Below, in pieces: positions 1-10,231 of a stretch of DNA of 64,000 nt. The translations under genes and the position numbers were made by a program. The notes beneath the pieces were generated by a model. The model had not been told where the DNA came from, made no database searches, and was given only the letters and a program-made list of their open reading frames with translations. Each line of letters opens with the position of its first letter. Position 1 is the first letter of the stretch. Source of the DNA: Halobacillus sp. Nhm2S1 (GTDB taxonomy: Bacteria > Bacillota > Bacilli > Bacillales > Halobacillaceae); assembly GCF_019599545.1 (NCBI RefSeq), contig NZ_JAIEZV010000002.1:62001-126000 (forward strand), given 5' to 3'.

Positions 1-2814
<2,814 letters not shown>

Positions 2815-2833
2815 GGTTACCCTCCTATCTTAA

Positions 2834-3613
2834 TTACGCGTTAACGGTTTCGTCTTCGATGCCAAGTTCCTGTTTAATCCAGTCATAACCTTCCGCTTCA
2901 AGACGCTGCGAAAGTTCTGGTCCACCAGATTTGACAACACGTCCTTGCATCATAACGTGTACTTTATCAGGAGTAATGTAGTTCAATAGACGCTGGTAGT
3001 GAGTAATAATCAAGCAACCGAAAGCATCGTTGCGCATTTCGTTAATTCCTTTAGCAACAACCTTCAATGCATCGATATCAAGCCCTGAATCGATTTCATC
3101 CAAAATAGCAATGGCTGGTTGGATCATCATTAATTGTAGAATTTCGTTACGTTTTTTCTCACCGCCGGAGAAACCTTCGTTAAGATAACGCTGTGCCATG
3201 TTTTTATCCATATCAAGCGTATCCATTTTCGCATCCATCTCTTTGATGAATTTCATAAGGGAGATTTCATCGCCTTCTTCACGGTGAGCGTTAACAGAAG
3301 AACGCAGGAAATCAGAATTTGTTACGCCACTGATTTCGCTAGGATATTGCATCGCAAGGAATAGACCTGCTTGAGCTCGCTCGTCCACTTCCATTTCAAG
3401 GACGTTTTCGCCGTCAAGCAATACTTCACCTTTTGTTACTTCATATTTAGGATGACCCATGATTGCGGAAGCCAGTGTGGATTTACCAGTTCCGTTCGGT
3501 CCCATAACAGCGTGGAATTCACCACCGTTGATTGTTAAATTTACACCTTTAAGGATTTCTTGACCTTCAATTTCTACGTGAAGATCTTTGATTTCTAAAG
3601 TTGATCCTGCCAT
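2834..3613 (-). CDS. sufC: Fe-S cluster assembly ATPase SufC
   Basis: 259 aa from the ATG at 3613 (MAGSTLEIKD), chosen because GGAGGTA lies 8 bases upstream; a longer reading frame to 3682 has no ribosome binding site. ABC-type ATPase with Walker A GPNGTGKST, signature FSGGEKKR and Walker B ILDEIDSGLD, and the switch histidine in IITHYQR. It energises the SufBCD scaffold. First gene of the suf operon; promoter elements are seen at 3698-3726. Confidence 0.97.
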   Translation of the reverse strand: MAGSTLEIKDLHVEIEGQEILKGVNLTINGGEFHAVMGPNGTGKSTLASAIMGHPKYEVTKGEVLLDGENVLEMEVDERAQAGLFLAMQYPSEISGVTNSDFLRSSVNAHREEGDEISLMKFIKEMDAKMDTLDMDKNMAQRYLNEGFSGGEKKRNEILQLMMIQPAIAILDEIDSGLDIDALKVVAKGINEMRNDAFGCLIITHYQRLLNYITPDKVHVMMQGRVVKSGGPELSQRLEAEGYDWIKQELGIEDETVNA

Positions 3614-3673
3614 AAATGAATACCTCCAGTATCTATTATTATCGAATGTCCAAGTTAGTTGGAAACAAAGAAC

Positions 3674-3726
3674 TATTCTCAATTTATTCTCATTACAATC
3701 TTATATCATTTAGTGCTTGTTATCAA
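3674..3726 (-). promoter_or_regulatory. suf operon promoter with direct repeat near the start site
   Basis: On the minus strand, TTGATA (3721-3726) and TAAGAT (3698-3703) are 17 bases apart, a good vegetative promoter. Just downstream of the -10, the octamer TGAGAATA occurs twice (3685-3692 and 3674-3681) with an 11-base period, placing it over or just after the expected start site. A regulator binding there could control sufC-D-S-U; the repeat is not a standard Fur or PerR box. Confidence 0.55.
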
Positions 3727-3806
3727 CTTTTTCCCTTTACCTGAAACCAGAAGGGCTGGACATGCAAAGAACAAATTTCTACATATTTCAAGTGTATTAT
3801 AACATG

Positions 3807-3840
3807 AAAAAATCAGGTGACTAAACACACCTGATTTTTT
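3807..3840. terminator. Bidirectional terminator
   Basis: Perfect 13-bp stem AAAAAATCAGGTG / CACCTGATTTTTT with an 8-base loop and A/T tracts on both sides. It ends the minus-strand small gene at 3857-4027. Confidence 0.8.
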
Positions 3841-3856
3841 CGTTTAATGTAAGGAT

Positions 3857-4027
3857 TTATTTATGCAATTGACGGTCGACCTGGGCAATCATTTTCTGAC
3901 TCTCTTCGAATTCACGTTGGCGTTTTTCTTCTACTTTCAAACGTGTATCCAACTTTCTGCTGTATTCCGCATAACTCATGTTATGGGATTGATGCATGGC
4001 CTTCTCCATATCAGCAGTATAATTCAT
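3857..4027 (-). CDS. Small hydrophilic protein, 56 aa, unknown function
   Basis: Reads MNYTADMEKAMHQSHNMSYA... and ends ...QVDRQLHK. It is rich in Glu, Lys, Arg and Gln and probably helical, with no membrane segment or cysteine. The ATG at 4027 has only a poor ribosome binding site, so the start is uncertain; Met7 is an alternative. A strong hairpin terminator follows within 20 bases and a SigB-like promoter lies 70 bases upstream, which together make a real, stress-induced gene plausible. I do not recognise the family. Confidence 0.5.
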   Translation of the reverse strand: MNYTADMEKAMHQSHNMSYAEYSRKLDTRLKVEEKRQREFEESQKMIAQVDRQLHK

Positions 4028-4097
4028 TTTCAGATCGTCACTAATAACGAATCAACCCTTTCAGATTATTTACACAATTTAAAGTACCATAGATACT

Positions 4098-4122
4098 ATA
4101 CCCAAATAAAACCCCTTGAAAC
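4098..4122 (-). promoter_or_regulatory. SigB-like promoter of the 56-aa gene
   Basis: Minus strand shows GTTTCA (4117-4122), a 13-base spacer and GGGTAT (4098-4103). The Bacillus SigB consensus is GTTTAA-N12-14-GGGTAT, so 11 of 12 positions agree. The downstream gene starts at 4027. Confidence 0.5.
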
Positions 4123-4223
4123 TTTAAATTCATGCAAAACAAATCCTCAGCTTCAATGTAAGCGTTTACCACAAGCGAGTGTCTAGAATACATCCGATTT
4201 CCTTGAATTTTCTAATAACTCCG

Positions 4224-4589
4224 TCAATTAATAGTTGTTGTCAAATCCATGTAGGCATCCTGTACAAGTGTTACGGCCTGACTTAAAGCCGCTCCCCCTC
4301 CAAATGCAGCTGCAACACCACAAGCTTCTAGTATTTCCTTTTCTGTTGCCCCCTGATCCACGCAGCCTTTCGTGTGATAGATCATACAATACTCATCCTG
4401 TGCAACAATACTGATTCCTAATGCCATCAATTGTTTTTCTTTTTTAGATAGTTCTCCAGCTTTAAAACATTCTTGTGTAAATTCATCGAACTTATGAGAA
4501 ACTTCCGGCATGTGCTCTCTGAAGGCTCCCATTCCTTCTTTATAATCATGTAAATACGTTTGAGTCCACGTCATATTTTGCTCCTGCAT
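4224..4589 (-). CDS. yurZ: Carboxymuconolactone decarboxylase family protein (YurZ-like)
   Basis: 121 aa from the ATG at 4589, which has GGGAGG 7 bases upstream. AhpD/CMD fold: the central helix pair contains EYCMIYHTKGC, with two cysteines eight residues apart instead of the classical CxxC of AhpD, and an AFGGGAALSQA segment follows. Members are small all-helical peroxidatic or hydroperoxide-related proteins; the substrate is not known. B. subtilis yurZ occupies the same place between suf and met genes, which is the reason for the symbol. A terminator separates it from metQ. Confidence 0.8.
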   Translation of the reverse strand: MQEQNMTWTQTYLHDYKEGMGAFREHMPEVSHKFDEFTQECFKAGELSKKEKQLMALGISIVAQDEYCMIYHTKGCVDQGATEKEILEACGVAAAFGGGAALSQAVTLVQDAYMDLTTTIN

Positions 4590-4613
4590 ATGAAAACCTC
4601 CCAATAAAAATAA

Positions 4614-4643
4614 GTGACTGCGGTTAGTATAAACCGCAGTCAC
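4614..4643 (-). terminator. Terminator of the metNPQ operon
   Basis: 12-bp stem GTGACTGCGGTT / AACCGCAGTCAC with a 6-base loop, followed on the minus strand by TTATTTTTATT. It begins 12 bases after the metQ stop and sits just before the yurZ ribosome binding site. Confidence 0.75.
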
Positions 4644-4655
4644 CCATTTTATCCG

Positions 4656-5513
4656 TTATTCAGCATCACTTGATACCGGCACAACAGCACCGTCATATTC
4701 TTCTTTTATGAAGTTCACGATCTCTTCAGAACGAAGAACTTCTACAAGTTTATTCAATGCTTCATTATCTTTATCTTCACTATTAGCAGCAACAACGTTC
4801 ACGTAAGGAGAATCAGATTCCTCCAGGATAATTGAATCCTCGCTAGGAGACAGTCCCGCTTCTATGGCATAATTCGTGTTAATTGCTACAAGCACGTCTT
4901 CTTCACGTTGGTAAACTTGTGGAAGGTTGGCTGCATCTACTCCTGTATCAAATTCAATGTTTTTAGGGTTTTCTACAACATCCTGCACAGTAGCATCTAC
5001 TTTTTCAACACTTTCATCCAACTTGATCAGTCCCTCTTTCTCTAAGAGAGAAAGGATTCGACCATGTGTGGAGACAGAACGACTCATGACCAGCGTTGTA
5101 CCTTCTTCAACTTCTTCCAGGCTTTCATACTTTTGAGAATAAACTCCGATGGGCTCAATGTGGATCCCCCCGAGGTTTGCAAAGTCATACCCTTTCTCTT
5201 CCTCTTGAATCTCCATATAAGGGATTGTTTGGAAATAGTTTGCGTCAATACGACCTTCATCTAAGTCTTGGTTTGGTAAAATGTAGTCTTGATACTCTTC
5301 AATAGTTAAAGTGATTCCTTCTTCTTCAAGCATAGGTTTGGCTTTTTCGAGAACTTCAGCATGAGGCACACTAGTAGCTCCTACCTTAATCTCTTTTGTT
5401 CCACCTTCTTCACCTTCAGATCCTGATGTATTTTCATCCTCACTAGAGGACCCGCAGGCTGCGAGAACAAGGATAAGCAATACGGCAATTAAACTCGTCC
5501 AGATTTTTTTCAT
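4656..5513 (-). CDS. metQ: Methionine ABC transporter substrate-binding lipoprotein MetQ
   Basis: 285 aa. A lipoprotein signal peptide with lipobox LAAC (Cys20) is followed by a Ser/Glu/Gly-rich linker, then the NlpA/MetQ domain from about residue 40 (KVGATSVPHAEVLEKAKPML...). It sits on the outer face of the membrane and delivers D/L-methionine to MetP-MetN. Last gene of metN-metP-metQ, 26 bp after metP, under two SAM riboswitches. Length and order match the B. subtilis operon. Confidence 0.95.
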   Translation of the reverse strand: MKKIWTSLIAVLLILVLAACGSSSEDENTSGSEGEEGGTKEIKVGATSVPHAEVLEKAKPMLEEEGITLTIEEYQDYILPNQDLDEGRIDANYFQTIPYMEIQEEEKGYDFANLGGIHIEPIGVYSQKYESLEEVEEGTTLVMSRSVSTHGRILSLLEKEGLIKLDESVEKVDATVQDVVENPKNIEFDTGVDAANLPQVYQREEDVLVAINTNYAIEAGLSPSEDSIILEESDSPYVNVVAANSEDKDNEALNKLVEVLRSEEIVNFIKEEYDGAVVPVSSDAE

Positions 5514-5539
5514 TTTTCATTCTCTCCCTTTTCTTTATT

Positions 5540-6208
5540 TTATCTTTTATCCAATTTACGTGAGATAGCATCTCCGATGAATTGGAAAATAAACACAATT
5601 AAAATGATTAGAATGGTACAGATGAATACAACATCAAAATTACTTCTTTGGAATCCGTAGAAATAGGCGAAATCTCCGAGACCACCAGATCCGATAGCAC
5701 CGGCTACTGCGGTGTAACCGATCAATGCGATGGCAGTTACGGTAATCCCTGATATCAAAGCTGGCATCGATTCCGGAAGTAATACTTTAAAGATAATCGT
5801 TGAATACTTAGCTCCCATGGATTTCGCTGCTTCTACGACACCTTTGTCCACTTCTTTCAAAGCAATTTCCACTAACCGGGCATAAAATGGTGCTCCGCCT
5901 ATAATCAGTGCAGGTAATGCTGCTTGCGGTCCTCGAATGGTCCCTAACAGAAAATCGGTAAAAGGGAACAATAGTAATATAAGAATGATAAAGGGAATCG
6001 CTCTAAATATGTTAACGACAGAAGCAGTGATCCAATTCAACGTTTTGTTTGCCCAAAGCCCCCCCGGGCCTGTCAAATAAAGAAGGAGACCCAAAAGCAA
6101 ACCCAAAACGAATGTCCCAGCGACAGAAACCAATGTCATATACAGGGTTTCGTTTGTAGCTGTAATCATGTCTTCCATTCTTACGTTCGGAAACCATTGA
6201 TTAAACAT
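5540..6208 (-). CDS. metP: Methionine ABC transporter permease MetP (MetI)
   Basis: 222 aa with about five membrane segments and the binding-protein-dependent transport signature EAAKSMGAKYSTIIFKVLLP around residues 130-150, which contacts MetN. It forms the membrane channel for methionine. The ATG is preceded by GGAGGTG and lies inside the last 8 bp of metN, so translation is coupled. Confidence 0.95.
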   Translation of the reverse strand: MFNQWFPNVRMEDMITATNETLYMTLVSVAGTFVLGLLLGLLLYLTGPGGLWANKTLNWITASVVNIFRAIPFIILILLLFPFTDFLLGTIRGPQAALPALIIGGAPFYARLVEIALKEVDKGVVEAAKSMGAKYSTIIFKVLLPESMPALISGITVTAIALIGYTAVAGAIGSGGLGDFAYFYGFQRSNFDVVFICTILIILIVFIFQFIGDAISRKLDKR

Positions 6209-7226
6209 GTGGATTCACCTCCACTTCTACAGATGTTGACTCAATATATTCAATGGCACGTTGAACTTCAGTTCGATCTCCATCAAACTGAACAAACATT
6301 GTCCCATACGCACCCTTTTGTGTTTGGGTAATCTTACCATGGAGAATATTGACGTCTACTTCAAACTTCCTTGATAGGTCACTGATTAATGCCTGATTTG
6401 TACTTTCTCCGACAAAATGAAGACGTATGATTTCTCCGGACTGATAATTATCTTTGATTAACTGCAGGGACGTCTCTTTTTCAGGGTCGCCCATCACCTG
6501 ATCCACAAACTTCTTCGTTACAGGTTTTTTAGGATGAAGAAAGACGTCCAACACTTCCCCTTTTTCCACAACTTTTCCTTCTTCCATAACCGCCACCTGA
6601 TGACAAATTTTGCGGATGACGTGCATTTCATGTGTAATCAGAACGATTGTAAGACCAAGCTTTTCATTAATATCCACAAGAAGGTCCAGGATGGAATCAG
6701 TGGTTTCAGGGTCCAGAGCCGATGTGGCCTCATCACATAAAAGAACTTTAGGGTTGTTTGCAAGCGCCCTGGCTATCCCTACTCTCTGCTTTTGCCCACC
6801 ACTCAATTGGGATGGATACGAACCTCCCCGGCCTTTTAACCCGACCAACTCAATCAATTCATCGACACGTTTTTGCCTTTCTGCTTTTGAGACCCCTGCA
6901 ATTTCCAAAGGAAAAGCGATATTATCATGAACGGTTCGTGACCAGAGCAAATTGAAATGCTGGAAGATCATACCGATTTCTTGTCTGGCCAATCTTAATT
7001 TTCCTTTGCTTAATGAAGTAAGTTCCTGCTCATCTACTAGAATGCTGCCTTCTGTTGGGTCTTCCAAGCGATTCAGCAAACGAATGAATGTACTTTTACC
7101 TGCACCGCTGTAGCCGATGACTCCATAAATTTCTCCTTTATTGATATTTAGACTTAAATCATCCACTGCTCGTACATCCTGATCTTTCGTGTGGAATATC
7201 TTAGATAGTCCTTTAATTGTAATCAT
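6201..7226 (-). CDS. metN: Methionine ABC transporter ATP-binding protein MetN
   Basis: 341 aa. ABC ATPase with Walker A GYSGAGKST (Lys44), signature LSGGQKQRVGIARAL, Walker B VLLCDEATSALD and the H-loop ITHEMHV. After residue 260 comes the NIL regulatory domain (IIRLHFVGESTNQALISDLS...), which in MetN binds methionine and inhibits transport. GGAGGG precedes the ATG. The upstream leader carries two S-box riboswitches. Confidence 0.96.
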   Translation of the reverse strand: MITIKGLSKIFHTKDQDVRAVDDLSLNINKGEIYGVIGYSGAGKSTFIRLLNRLEDPTEGSILVDEQELTSLSKGKLRLARQEIGMIFQHFNLLWSRTVHDNIAFPLEIAGVSKAERQKRVDELIELVGLKGRGGSYPSQLSGGQKQRVGIARALANNPKVLLCDEATSALDPETTDSILDLLVDINEKLGLTIVLITHEMHVIRKICHQVAVMEEGKVVEKGEVLDVFLHPKKPVTKKFVDQVMGDPEKETSLQLIKDNYQSGEIIRLHFVGESTNQALISDLSRKFEVDVNILHGKITQTQKGAYGTMFVQFDGDRTEVQRAIEYIESTSVEVEVNPHV

Positions 7227-7244
7227 GATGTTTTTCCCTCCACT

Positions 7245-7284
7245 TCAAAAAACGCCACTCTGTTCTCGAGAACAGAGTGGCGTT
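7245..7284 (-). terminator. Terminator of the metN-proximal SAM riboswitch
   Basis: Near-perfect 18-bp stem (core ACGCCACTCTGTTCT and its complement) followed by TTTTTT on the minus strand, ending about 20 bases before the metN start. This is the expression platform that stops transcription when SAM is bound. Confidence 0.9.
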
Positions 7285-7308
7285 TGTAATCATACCTAAA
7301 AATCTGTT

Positions 7309-7417
7309 CTCTCATCTGTCAAAGCTTTATACTTTGCAGGATTTGGCACCTGAGCAAAACAGTTTTGCCGGTTGCCGGGCATCATCGGGCCAGTCCCTCC
7401 GCCACTCTGGATAAGAG
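7309..7417 (-). ncRNA. SAM-I (S-box) riboswitch, metN-proximal copy
   Basis: Minus strand shows the S-box core in order: CTCTTATCCAGAG, GGCGGAGGGACTGGCCC, GATGATGCCCGGCAACC, a variable P3-P4 hairpin, GGTGCCAAATCCTGC, and a closing GATGAGAG that pairs with the first strand. The kink-turn and the GGCAACC element are intact. It is followed by its own terminator (7245-7284) and preceded by its own promoter (7472-7500). It should switch metNPQ off when SAM is plentiful. Confidence 0.97.
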
Positions 7418-7471
7418 ATTTTAATTTATTAAATTATTATTGCTTTAACCCGTTTAAGTAGTACAAAAAGG

Positions 7472-7500
7472 ATTTTAGCACCGTAAGAATTTTGTGTCAA
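7472..7500 (-). promoter_or_regulatory. Promoter of the metN-proximal riboswitch
   Basis: TTGACA (7495-7500), 17-base spacer, TAAAAT (7472-7477) on the minus strand: a near-consensus SigA promoter lying between the two riboswitches, so the second riboswitch can be transcribed independently of the first. Confidence 0.8.
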
Positions 7501-7553
7501 CTCATAAACAGATTCTTCAGAAAAATAAAGTCATTCAAATCCATAAAATGCAT
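7497..7553 (-). CDS. Possible 18-codon leader peptide between the two SAM riboswitches
   Basis: ATG at 7553 with AAGGAAG four bases upstream, reading MHFMDLNDFIFLKNLFMS and stopping at TGA 7497-7499, inside the -35 of the downstream promoter. It is the only translatable frame downstream of the first riboswitch's terminator. Three of 18 codons are Met. It may be a chance ORF; nothing but the ribosome binding site supports translation. Confidence 0.25.
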   Translation of the reverse strand: MHFMDLNDFIFLKNLFMS

Positions 7554-7598
7554 ACAACTTCCTTAGGTAATATCCACTATATATTCCTTTTTGAAAAT

Positions 7599-7628
7599 AA
7601 AAAAATCCCTTCTTTAATAGAAGAGATT
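7599..7628 (-). terminator. Terminator of the distal SAM riboswitch
   Basis: Minus strand stem AATCTCTTCT / AGAAGGGATT (one G-U pair) with a short loop and TTTTTTT tail, directly after the distal S-box. Confidence 0.85.
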
Positions 7629-7640
7629 CGCGTTTTTACA

Positions 7641-7750
7641 TTTCTCATCTATCAAAGTCAAAGACTTCGCAGGAATTAGCACCGTGCAGTGTACCTGCCG
7701 GTTGCCGGGCATCGTCGGGCCAGTCCCTCCGCCGCTCTGGATAAGTGAAG
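7641..7750 (-). ncRNA. SAM-I (S-box) riboswitch, distal copy
   Basis: Second complete S-box on the minus strand, with the same core as the proximal copy (GGCGGAGGGACTGGCCC, GATGCCCGGCAACC, a hairpin of different sequence, GGTGCTAATTCCTGC, GATGAGAAA). It has a promoter upstream and its own terminator at 7599-7628. The next gene after its terminator, apart from an 18-codon ORF, is behind a second riboswitch. Confidence 0.95.
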
Positions 7751-7773
7751 ATGTCGATATGAAATTATAAATT

Positions 7774-7803
7774 ATGTTAGCATGAGGGATAGATGAGCGT
7801 CAA
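7774..7803 (-). promoter_or_regulatory. Promoter of the distal SAM riboswitch
   Basis: TTGACG (7798-7803), 18-base spacer, TAACAT (7774-7779) on the minus strand, about 25 bases before the distal S-box. Confidence 0.6.
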
Positions 7804-7838
7804 TCCATAACCTTCGCTAAATAAAAGGAGAATGACCT

Positions 7839-8261
7839 TTGAGTAAACAAGCCCCTTTGTTTGAATTACCTTATATTAACGACCACTCTTCCATTTATAA
7901 ACTTGAGGAGGATTTAGGGAAAGTGATCGTCTTGACCTTTTGGGCTTCCTGGTGTCCCGATTGTGGGAAAGACTTACCTATGAAAGAACAACTATTCAAA
8001 ACAATGGACCATGACAAAGTAAAATTGTTGACCATTAATGTAACTGGAAGGGAGCGAAATAGAGAGGAAGGCATTGAATTCACCGAAAAGTTTTTAACCC
8101 AGCCTACCCTTTCTGATAAAGGTCGCTATGTCTATGACCTCTATAATTGTGAGGGCGTACCTTCCACCATCATCATTGATCAGGAAGGTGATATTCATGC
8201 GAATTTTGGTGATCAATCCTCCTTTTTAGATATTGTAAGCAAATTAGGAGAAATCGTTTGA
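7839..8261 (+). CDS. TlpA/ResA-type thiol-disulfide oxidoreductase
   Basis: 140 aa from a TTG start at 7839 with AAGGAG eight bases upstream; an ATG at 7832 stops after four codons and is ruled out. Thioredoxin fold with the redox motif WASWCPDCGKDLP (CPDC) and the cis-proline region GVPSTIIIDQEG. No signal peptide or membrane anchor is seen, so it is probably cytoplasmic, unlike ResA. It is transcribed away from the met operon and followed by a terminator. Redox partner unknown. Confidence 0.85.
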   Translation: MSKQAPLFELPYINDHSSIYKLEEDLGKVIVLTFWASWCPDCGKDLPMKEQLFKTMDHDKVKLLTINVTGRERNREEGIEFTEKFLTQPTLSDKGRYVYDLYNCEGVPSTIIIDQEGDIHANFGDQSSFLDIVSKLGEIV

Positions 8262-8269
8262 TATTCAAA

Positions 8270-8309
8270 AAAAGACAGCAATGACATTCCAGGGTCATTG
8301 CTGTCTTTT
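8270..8309 (+). terminator. Terminator
   Basis: 15-bp stem AAAGACAGCAATGAC and its complement with an 8-base loop and TTTT tail, 9 bases after the TlpA-like gene. Confidence 0.85.
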
Positions 8310-8393
8310 CCATTATTGAATATATTCCTAAACTAAGTAATAAGAAAATGAGTAAGTTCTACAGAAGTGGTCATTTCCTGGGAAATACATACA

Positions 8394-8711
8394 CTATTCA
8401 ACAAAACCAATCACTTTTTCATACATATAGGAGACAGATTGAAAAGCATAAATCTTTTCTTTCACCTGCCCGCCACTCGTCACAAGCAGACATGGAACAC
8501 TTTTAATTTTATATCGCTGCATCCATTCCGGGTGCAGGGAAGCATTCATTTCCTTAAAAACTTCTCTTTCAAATACAGACTCAAGTGTTGTAAGCATTTG
8601 ACGAGCTAAATGACAAGTTCCGCAAAAAGGGCTATGGACAAAGGTGAGGGTGGTTTGTGGAGCGTTAAAGTGCTTCTTTGCTTCTGTTGTTTTTATTTCC
8701 TCCACATTCAT
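8394..8711 (-). CDS. yusE: Thioredoxin-like protein (YusE-like)
   Basis: 105 aa, single thioredoxin fold with redox motif SPFCGTCHLAR (CGTC) at about residues 30-33 and the cis-proline in KSVPCLLVTSGG, where an extra cysteine follows the proline. It is the B. subtilis yusE counterpart by motif and by place before yusF and gcvH. Four bases separate it from the Toprim gene upstream, so the two are co-transcribed. Probably reduces a specific cytoplasmic partner. Confidence 0.8.
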   Translation of the reverse strand: MNVEEIKTTEAKKHFNAPQTTLTFVHSPFCGTCHLARQMLTTLESVFEREVFKEMNASLHPEWMQRYKIKSVPCLLVTSGGQVKEKIYAFQSVSYMYEKVIGFVE

Positions 8712-8715
8712 CCTC

Positions 8716-9063
8716 CTAAATTAAATAAATCGACTTCACATTGAAATGTCTACTGAGTAAGGCCCTTGCCAATTCAGGTTCCGGCGTAGCTGCCACTTCC
8801 CTGAAAGCCTTATCTATATAGATATGCTCGGCGTGAGGAAGCTCTTCCGTCAATTGTTTTCTTAATTTATAGCCAGAGTCATCTTCATCTACTAGAATAT
8901 ACACGGTTCGATCATCTAAGTTATGATCAAGAATCATTTCTTCCATCCGCTCGATTCCTAAAGTGCCATGGGTGCAGATGATTTCAATTTCTTCATCAAG
9001 AACTTTATTCAACTTCTTTTTATCTGTGATTCCTTCAACAATGACGATTCGTTCTCCATCCAT
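8716..9063 (-). CDS. yusF: Toprim-domain protein (YusF-like)
   Basis: 115 aa from the ATG at 9063, preceded by AGGTGA at a 5-base distance; ATG 9069 and GTG 9072 are possible but too close to that site. A stand-alone small Toprim domain: the N-terminal glutamate motif IVIVEGITDKKKL and the DxD motif VYILVDEDDSGYKLR are both present. This metal-binding fold occurs in primases, topoisomerases and RNase M5. Its own role is unknown. Position between yusE and gcvH supports the assignment. Confidence 0.8.
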   Translation of the reverse strand: MDGERIVIVEGITDKKKLNKVLDEEIEIICTHGTLGIERMEEMILDHNLDDRTVYILVDEDDSGYKLRKQLTEELPHAEHIYIDKAFREVAATPEPELARALLSRHFNVKSIYLI

Positions 9064-9086
9064 CTTCATCACCTACTATATAGAAA

Positions 9087-9113
9087 CAGACCATGCCAAT
9101 CAGGCATGGTCTG
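9087..9113 (-). terminator. Terminator after gcvH
   Basis: Perfect 11-bp stem CAGACCATGCC / GGCATGGTCTG with a 5-base loop; the minus-strand tail TTTCTATAT is only moderately T-rich, so some readthrough into yusF is likely. Confidence 0.6.
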
Positions 9114-9185
9114 AACATGATTAAGATCAAACGTGATCATGTCAGACAAGGTTTCTTACAGCCCTGCCTGTCCAATGCACTATTC

Positions 9186-9569
9186 TTAGTCTTCATCAAT
9201 CATTGCTTCATATTCTTCCGGTGTCATCAAGTCGTTGATTTTAGAGTTGTCACTAGGTTCAACGACAACCATCCATGCCTTATCATAAGGAGATTCGTTA
9301 ACAAACTCTGGACTGTCTTCCAAGTCTTCATTTACTTCTACGACCTTACCACTGAGAGGGGCATAAAGTTCAGAGACGGTCTTCACAGATTCCACGCTGC
9401 CAAATGGCTCATCCGCTTCCAGTTCATCTCCAACTTCTGGAAGCTCTACGAATACGATATCCCCAAGTTCTGATTGCGCAAATTCAGTAATACCGACCCT
9501 TACTTTTTCTCCTTCTTCTTTCACCCATTCGTGTTCTTCAGAATAACGCAGATCTTTAGGTACGCTCAT
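9186..9569 (-). CDS. gcvH: Glycine cleavage system H protein
   Basis: 127 aa from the ATG at 9569 ([15 protein letters not shown]), chosen because GGAGG lies 8 bases upstream; the in-frame ATG two codons earlier is too close to it. The lipoylated lysine is in [18 protein letters not shown]. The protein shuttles the methylamine group between GcvP, GcvT and GcvL, and in Bacillus it is also the obligate lipoyl relay for the 2-oxoacid dehydrogenases. Those partner genes are not in this window. Confidence 0.96.
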   Translation of the reverse strand: MSVPKDLRYSEEHEWVKEEGEKVRVGITEFAQSELGDIVFVELPEVGDELEADEPFGSVESVKTVSELYAPLSGKVVEVNEDLEDSPEFVNESPYDKAWMVVVEPSDNSKINDLMTPEEYEAMIDED

Positions 9570-9652
9570 TTCCATTACCTCCAAAATAAAAATTATAGTT
9601 CAACATCAAATATAAACATAAAAGCTATATGCTTCTATTCCCAATAATGTGC

Positions 9653-10012
9653 TCACTGAGACCAAACGTCTTCAAACTCTTCTTGCTTGAACCCTACCGT
9701 TGTTTTCTTTCCATCAGTCAGGATAGGCCTTTTAATCAACATACCATCAGATGCAAGCCACTCAAGCATTTCTTCTTCTTCTGCTTCTTTTAGCTTTTCC
9801 TTCATGTTCAGTTCTCTATACTTTTTCCCACTAGTGTTGAAGAATTTTTTTGCAGGCTTATCGCTAGTAGTGATGAAGCTTTGTAACTGATCTTTTGAAG
9901 GGGGATTATTGACAATATGTACAGATTCGTAGTCAATCCCCTCCTCATCCAACCATTTTTTTGCTTTTTTACAGGTCCCGCAATTTGGGTACCAATAGAA
10001 GGTTAAAGACAT
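9653..10012 (-). CDS. yusI: ArsC/Spx-family protein (YusI-like)
   Basis: 119 aa with AAGGAGGG before the ATG. Thioredoxin-like ArsC fold: the N-terminal motif YWYPNCGTCKKAKKWL contains CGTC, and the C-terminal part has LIKRPILTDGKKTTVGF, where the RPI arginine is conserved in the family. Some relatives (Spx, MgsR) bind RNA polymerase, others are arsenate reductases; YusI has no assigned reaction. Synteny with gcvH and fadE supports the name. Confidence 0.82.
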   Translation of the reverse strand: MSLTFYWYPNCGTCKKAKKWLDEEGIDYESVHIVNNPPSKDQLQSFITTSDKPAKKFFNTSGKKYRELNMKEKLKEAEEEEMLEWLASDGMLIKRPILTDGKKTTVGFKQEEFEDVWSQ

Positions 10013-10174
10013 CTACACACCCTCCTTCTTCTTGTTGTCTAATATTTTATCATAAGGAAGGTAAGGATTTCATTTATTTCTATTATTGTCTTCACAATCC
10101 TTACATAAAACTCTTCCATCATCGCTCCCTATTCTCGAAGACTCACATGTTGTTTAAGTAGAGGGCAGAACGAA

Positions 10175-10208
10175 GGCCTGCACCTTCGCGATTTCGAAAG
10201 TGCAGGCC
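10175..10208 (-). terminator. Terminator of the fadNAE operon
   Basis: Long hairpin with outer stem GGCCTGCAC / GTGCAGGCC and an inner CTTCG...CGAAAG stem, 24 bases after the fadE stop. The T tail is poor (TTCGTTCT). Confidence 0.65.
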
Positions 10209-10231
10209 CTGTGTCACATTCATCCTATTTC

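Noticed and set aside
3863-4186. 107-codon plus-strand frame
   Set aside because: Antisense to the small 56-aa gene; composition unlike a real protein and no start signal.
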